From Thermaerobacter subterraneus DSM 13965 (GTDB taxonomy: Bacteria > Bacillota > Sulfobacillia > Thermaerobacterales > Thermaerobacteraceae), in assembly GCF_000183545.2 (NCBI RefSeq), contig NZ_JH976535.1:797890-861889 (forward strand): 64,000 nt of DNA, written 5' to 3'. Of this stretch, positions 60,573-64,000 are shown piece by piece; position 1 is the first letter of the stretch; the number at the start of each line of letters is the position of its first letter. The translations under genes were made by a program, and so were the position numbers. The notes under the pieces are model-generated. The model was not told where the DNA came from and searched no databases. It saw only the letters and a program-made list of their open reading frames with translations.

Positions 60573-61258
60573 AACGGCCGCTAGCCGTCGACCTGCGCCG
60601 GTGGGGATGCCGCCGCCCCGTGCCCCGTGGTCGCCCGCCCGAGGGCCAGCCCGGGGGCCCGCTGGGAGGTCCGCCGCGGGCGGTCACTTGACAGGCCGCC
60701 GCGATGGCGCGCCAAGAGAGGCTGCCGGGCGGCCACCGGGACGCCACCGCGACAGGCTACTGGGGGAGGTGGCCGTGGCAGGCCGCCCCAGTCAACCGAG
60801 GGGCAGGCCGCCACGGGAGCCCGCGGTGGTAGTCCACCACGGGAAGCCGCCTGGGGGACGGCCTGCGGGGGCCCGCCCCAGGAGCCCACCCCGGCAGGTA
60901 CCCCCTGGGGCGGCCGGCGCGTACGGCGGTGCTGGGGCCGGCACCCACCATTACCGGATGATGTCCGCGCCGGGAACCCTCCTTTTCCCTTATTCCTTGC
61001 GATTCCGCGCGGGTACCCTACGCCCGAACCCATCGCGCGAAGTCCGGCAAGGGCTTGACCGCCCGCCCGTGCCCGTCCGCACCGGACCTGGCGGGGGAGT
61101 CCGCCGCGGCGCCGGGTCGCAGGGGCCGGGGCGCCCCCAGGGGCGGGAGCCGCGCAGGAGCCAGGGCTCCCACAGGGGCCGGGTTCGTCCCCAGGGGCCG
61201 GAGCCCGCAGTGCCGGGGCCCCGGGGCCGGGTTCGTCCGATCAAGGGGGATGGGCCGC
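60573..61258. other. 686-bp gene-free GC-rich region
   Basis: Begins with a hairpin CGGCTAG...CTAGCCG straddling the ppc stop (60567-60588). Contains a TTGACA at ~60686 with no -10 partner, many short imperfect repeats (GGCCGCC, CCACGGGA), a pyrimidine-rich CCTCCTTTTCCCTTATTCC stretch near 60979, and an exact 16-bp direct repeat GGGGCCGGGTTCGTCC at 61175-61190 and 61223-61238. Frames through it lack ribosome sites or known motifs. Confidence 0.5.
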
Positions 61259-62833
61259 ATGCTGGCCGCCTTCGCAGGGGCGCTGCTGGCGATGCTGGTG
61301 CTGATGGGGGTCGTGGCCGGCCTGGCGGCCTGGCTCGGCCCCTCCCTGCTGCGGCGCTTGTTCAACCGCATGATGGTGACGGCCCTGAGCGGCCCCCAGG
61401 ACCGCAACCAGATGCTGCAGTGGATGGTGCTGGCCCGGAACACCGACCCCGAGCAGATGCTGGCCATCATGCGCCGGGCCGAGACGGGCAAGCCCTTCAC
61501 CCGCCCCTACGGCGCCACCCGGCCGTGGATGCAGTTCGAGCAGCTGGTCTTCGTCCCGGCCCAGATCGGCCGGCTGCCCCGAGGGGAGCCCGACGTGGAC
61601 ACCCGGGTCACCATCGGCCCCCAGGCGGCCCGGCCCCTCCACCTGAAGATCCCCATCCTGATCACCGGCATGGCCTACGGCCTCGCCCTGACGCGGGAAG
61701 CCAAGGTGGCCCTGGCCCGGGCGTCGGCCATGGTGGGCACCGCCACCAACTCCGGGGAGAGCGGCTTCCTGGCCGACGAGCGCCGCCACGCGAAGCACTA
61801 CATCGTCCAGTACAACCGCGGCGGCTGGAACATCCGGCCCGAGCAGCTGCGCCAGGCGGATGCCATCGAGATCCAGTTCGGCCAGGGCGCCGACGCCAGC
61901 GCCCAGGAGTCGACCCCCTGGGACATGCTGGACGAACCGGTCCGGCGGCACCTGGGCCTGCGCCCCGGCGAGGAGGCGGTGATCCACACCCGCTTTCCCC
62001 AGGTGGCCTCGCCGGACGACCTGGCCCGGCTGGTCGAGGAGCTGCGCCGGATGACGGGCGGCGTACCCATCGGCGTCAAGCTCTGCGCTGGCGACCTGGA
62101 GGCCGACCTGCGGGCGGCGGTGGCGGCGGGAGTCGACTTCATCAGCATCGACGGGGCCAAGGGCAGCACGGGCAAGGGGTACCTCTTCACCATCAACGAC
62201 TTCGGCCTGCCGGTCGTCTACGCGATCCCCGAGGCGGACCGCATCCTGCGGGAGCTGGGGGTGCGGGACCGGATCACCCTGATCGCCTCGGGGGGCCTCC
62301 GGGACGGGGCGGACTTCCTCAAGGCCATGGCCCTGGGCGCCGATGCCTGCTACGTGGGCACGGCGATCCTGCTGGCCATGGTGCAGGCACAGATGGTGCG
62401 CCTCATGCCCTACGCGCCGCCCTACGAGCTCTTCATCGCCAAGGGCCGCTACACCCACCTGTTCGACGGGGAGCAGGCGGCGATCCAGGCGGCCAACTAC
62501 CTCAAGGCGTGCGTGCAGGAGATGGTGGAAGCGGCCCGTGCCCTGGGCCACGTCCGCCTGGCCGGCGTGGGCAAGGGCGACCTGCGGGCTCTGACCCGGG
62601 AGGTGGCGGAGATCACCGGGGTGCCGCTGGCGTACCACCCCCGGACCGCGGGGCTCAGCCGGTTGCGGGGAACGCCCGCGCTGGTCGAACCGGCCGTGGA
62701 CGGCCGGCCCCTGGGAGCCGGGGCGGCCCGGGAGCCTGCGCCGGCGCGGGGCCCGCGGGTGCCCGTGGCGCCGGGCGCAGCGACCGCCCACTCACAACCT
62801 GGACCCAGAGGTCAAGGAGGCAACGACCCATGA
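61259..62833 (+). CDS. FMN-binding glutamate-synthase family protein, membrane-anchored
   Basis: 524 aa from ATG 61259, 9 nt after AAGGGGG; ATG 61250 overlaps that site. One N-terminal transmembrane segment (LAAFAGALLAMLVLMGVVAGL) then a Glu_synthase TIM-barrel/FMN domain: ITGMAYGLALTREAK, GESGFLADERRH, FGQGADASAQES, DFISIDGAKGSTG and a C-terminal GADACYVGTAILLAM. These YerD/GltB2-like proteins lack the amidotransferase domain and are not classic GltB; the reaction is unknown. Its stop overlaps the next start (ATGA), so the two are translated together. Confidence 0.88.
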   Translation: MLAAFAGALLAMLVLMGVVAGLAAWLGPSLLRRLFNRMMVTALSGPQDRNQMLQWMVLARNTDPEQMLAIMRRAETGKPFTRPYGATRPWMQFEQLVFVPAQIGRLPRGEPDVDTRVTIGPQAARPLHLKIPILITGMAYGLALTREAKVALARASAMVGTATNSGESGFLADERRHAKHYIVQYNRGGWNIRPEQLRQADAIEIQFGQGADASAQESTPWDMLDEPVRRHLGLRPGEEAVIHTRFPQVASPDDLARLVEELRRMTGGVPIGVKLCAGDLEADLRAAVAAGVDFISIDGAKGSTGKGYLFTINDFGLPVVYAIPEADRILRELGVRDRITLIASGGLRDGADFLKAMALGADACYVGTAILLAMVQAQMVRLMPYAPPYELFIAKGRYTHLFDGEQAAIQAANYLKACVQEMVEAARALGHVRLAGVGKGDLRALTREVAEITGVPLAYHPRTAGLSRLRGTPALVEPAVDGRPLGAGAAREPAPARGPRVPVAPGAATAHSQPGPRGQGGNDP

Positions 62834-64000
62834 CTTCCCGGCGGATGACCGTGGCCGACTACGTGGCGGCCGAGCTGGCAGAATGGGATATCCCCTGCCT
62901 GTTCGGCGTGCCGGGGGACTCCATCATCCCGCTGCTCGAAGCGGTCCGGCAGAACCGCCGCCCGCGCTTTGTGGCCGCCCGCCACGAAGGGGCGGCGGCG
63001 ATCATGGCAGCGGCCTACGCCAAGCTGAGCGGCCAGATGGTCGCCTGCTGCAGCGACGCCGGCCCCGGCGCCGTGCAGATGCTGAACGGCGTGTACGATG
63101 CCGCCATGGACCGGGTGCCGCTGCTGGCCATCACCGGCGGCCTGCCCACGGCGAAGACCGCCACCCACTGGCCCCAGGACGCCAACCTGGACCTGGTCTA
63201 CACGGATGCCACGGTCTTCAACCACACCCTGGCGGCGGCCGGCCAGGCGACCCGCATCCTGCCCACGGCCTTGCGGGCGGCCTGGGAGCGCCCGGGCCCG
63301 GCCCGGGTGGGGCTGCCCGTGGACCTGCAGCGGCAGGAACTGGCCGGCGCCAAGCCCACCGGCAAGCCGGGCTACCTGAAGGCCGAACCGGCCCCCGACC
63401 AGCGGGAGATCGACGCGGCCCTGCACCTCTTGCGCACGGCCATGAAGCCGGTGATCCTGGCGGGCCGGGGCGCGCGGGCGGCCCGGGAGGCCCTGCTGGC
63501 CCTGGCTGAGGCCCTGGATGCTCCCATCGTGTCGACCCTGCCGGGACTCGGGGCGGTGCCGGCGGAGCACCGCCACTACTGCGGCGTGCTGGGGGAGGCA
63601 GGCACCCAGGCGGCGGCCGACGTCATGGGGGCGGCCGACGTGGCGCTGGTGGTGGGTTCGACCTGGTGGCAGCCGGCCTTCGTGCCCCGGGGGCTCAAGG
63701 TGATCCAGGTCGACATCCGGCGCGCCCACCTGGGCATGACCTTACCCGTTGAGGTGGCCCTGGCCGGCCCGGCGGAGACGGTGGTCTCCGCCTTGCGGGA
63801 CGGGATCAAGCCCCAGGCGCGGGAGAGCTGGCACGCCTTCTGGGAGCGGGCACGGGCGACCTGGCACGCGGAGCTCCAGGAAGCCGATGCGGCGGCCCAG
63901 GGCCGGGGCGCGGGTCCCGGAACCCGGGCAGGCGGGCGCGGTGGGGCCGCAGGCCGTGGCGGCCGGGCGGGGGAGGGTGTGCACCCGGCGGCGCTGATGA
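62830..64000 (+). CDS. TPP-dependent pyruvate-oxidase-like enzyme (3' partial)
   Basis: 390 codons visible from ATG 62830; the frame is open to the window end. PoxB/acetolactate-synthase-like fold: FGVPGDSIIPLLEAV, catalytic Glu in RHEGAAAIM, then a middle domain (VILAGRGARAA...) and the start of the C-terminal TPP domain (HPAAL), after a Gly/Arg-rich linker (~355-380). PoxB family members decarboxylate pyruvate to acetate. Acetate would feed acsA. Overlaps the preceding FMN protein by 4 nt. The FAD-site or quinone-binding tail lies outside the window, so the exact activity stays open. Confidence 0.85.
   Translation, partial: MTSRRMTVADYVAAELAEWDIPCLFGVPGDSIIPLLEAVRQNRRPRFVAARHEGAAAIMAAAYAKLSGQMVACCSDAGPGAVQMLNGVYDAAMDRVPLLAITGGLPTAKTATHWPQDANLDLVYTDATVFNHTLAAAGQATRILPTALRAAWERPGPARVGLPVDLQRQELAGAKPTGKPGYLKAEPAPDQREIDAALHLLRTAMKPVILAGRGARAAREALLALAEALDAPIVSTLPGLGAVPAEHRHYCGVLGEAGTQAAADVMGAADVALVVGSTWWQPAFVPRGLKVIQVDIRRAHLGMTLPVEVALAGPAETVVSALRDGIKPQARESWHAFWERARATWHAELQEADAAAQGRGAGPGTRAGGRGGAAGRGGRAGEGVHPAALM

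Overview
The window is very GC-rich chromosomal DNA from a bacterium, most likely a high-GC thermophilic Bacillota (Firmicutes) of the Thermaerobacter type. That assignment is an inference. It rests on two T-box leaders, a ykkC-class riboswitch, strong Shine-Dalgarno sites (several AAAGGAGG), frequent GTG/TTG starts, an ECF transporter and Bacillota-style ilv-leu and thr operons. No tRNA, rRNA, CRISPR array, intact insertion sequence, phage gene or recognisable defence system was found.

Layout. 1-11.3 kb (+): a catabolic/uptake operon with a metallo-beta-lactamase-fold lactonase (5' end outside), zinc alcohol dehydrogenase, aldehyde dehydrogenase, class III aminotransferase, methylmalonate-semialdehyde dehydrogenase and a complete five-gene Liv-type ABC transporter. 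11.3-15.3 kb (-): a decayed short-chain dehydrogenase, then an ECF vitamin-type transporter (fused two-domain ATPase, EcfT, S component). 15.5-24.3 kb: an N-carbamoyl-amino-acid-hydrolase-like enzyme (-) diverging from an M20 dipeptidase and a complete Dpp/Opp peptide importer (+). 24.3-36 kb (-): the branched-chain amino acid operon ilvN-ilvC-leuA-leuC-leuD-leuB-ilvD-ilvB. Its ~900-nt leader carries, in order, a consensus sigma-A promoter, a ykkC-family (probable ppGpp) riboswitch with terminator, and a leucine (CUC) T-box with a second terminator.

36-45 kb: isocitrate lyase; an AT-richer island with one predicted membrane-anchored exported protein; prephenate dehydratase; a glyoxalase-DinB fusion; a GlcD-type FAD oxidase; and a sirtuin. 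45-54 kb: a UPF0173 metal-dependent hydrolase, an O-methyltransferase, XdhC/CoxI and CoxG homologues, a pair of Gate-domain membrane proteins, an AhpD-like protein, acetyl-CoA synthetase, and an ArsR-SRPBCC pair with an operator-overlapped, probably leaderless promoter. 54-60.6 kb (+): a threonine (ACC) T-box, thrC, thrB and ppc. 61-64 kb (+): an FMN-type glutamate-synthase-family protein overlapping by 4 nt with a TPP-dependent pyruvate-oxidase-like enzyme that runs off the end.

How it works together. Acetyl-CoA synthetase, isocitrate lyase and PEP carboxylase imply C2 assimilation and anaplerosis. The Liv and Dpp importers with peptidases imply growth on peptides and amino acids. Branched-chain and threonine synthesis are gated by RNA sensors of tRNA charging and, for ilv-leu, probably an alarmone. 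LeuA lacks its leucine-feedback domain, so that pathway may rely mainly on RNA-level control. Many enzymes carry long Ala/Pro/Gly-rich linkers or tails.
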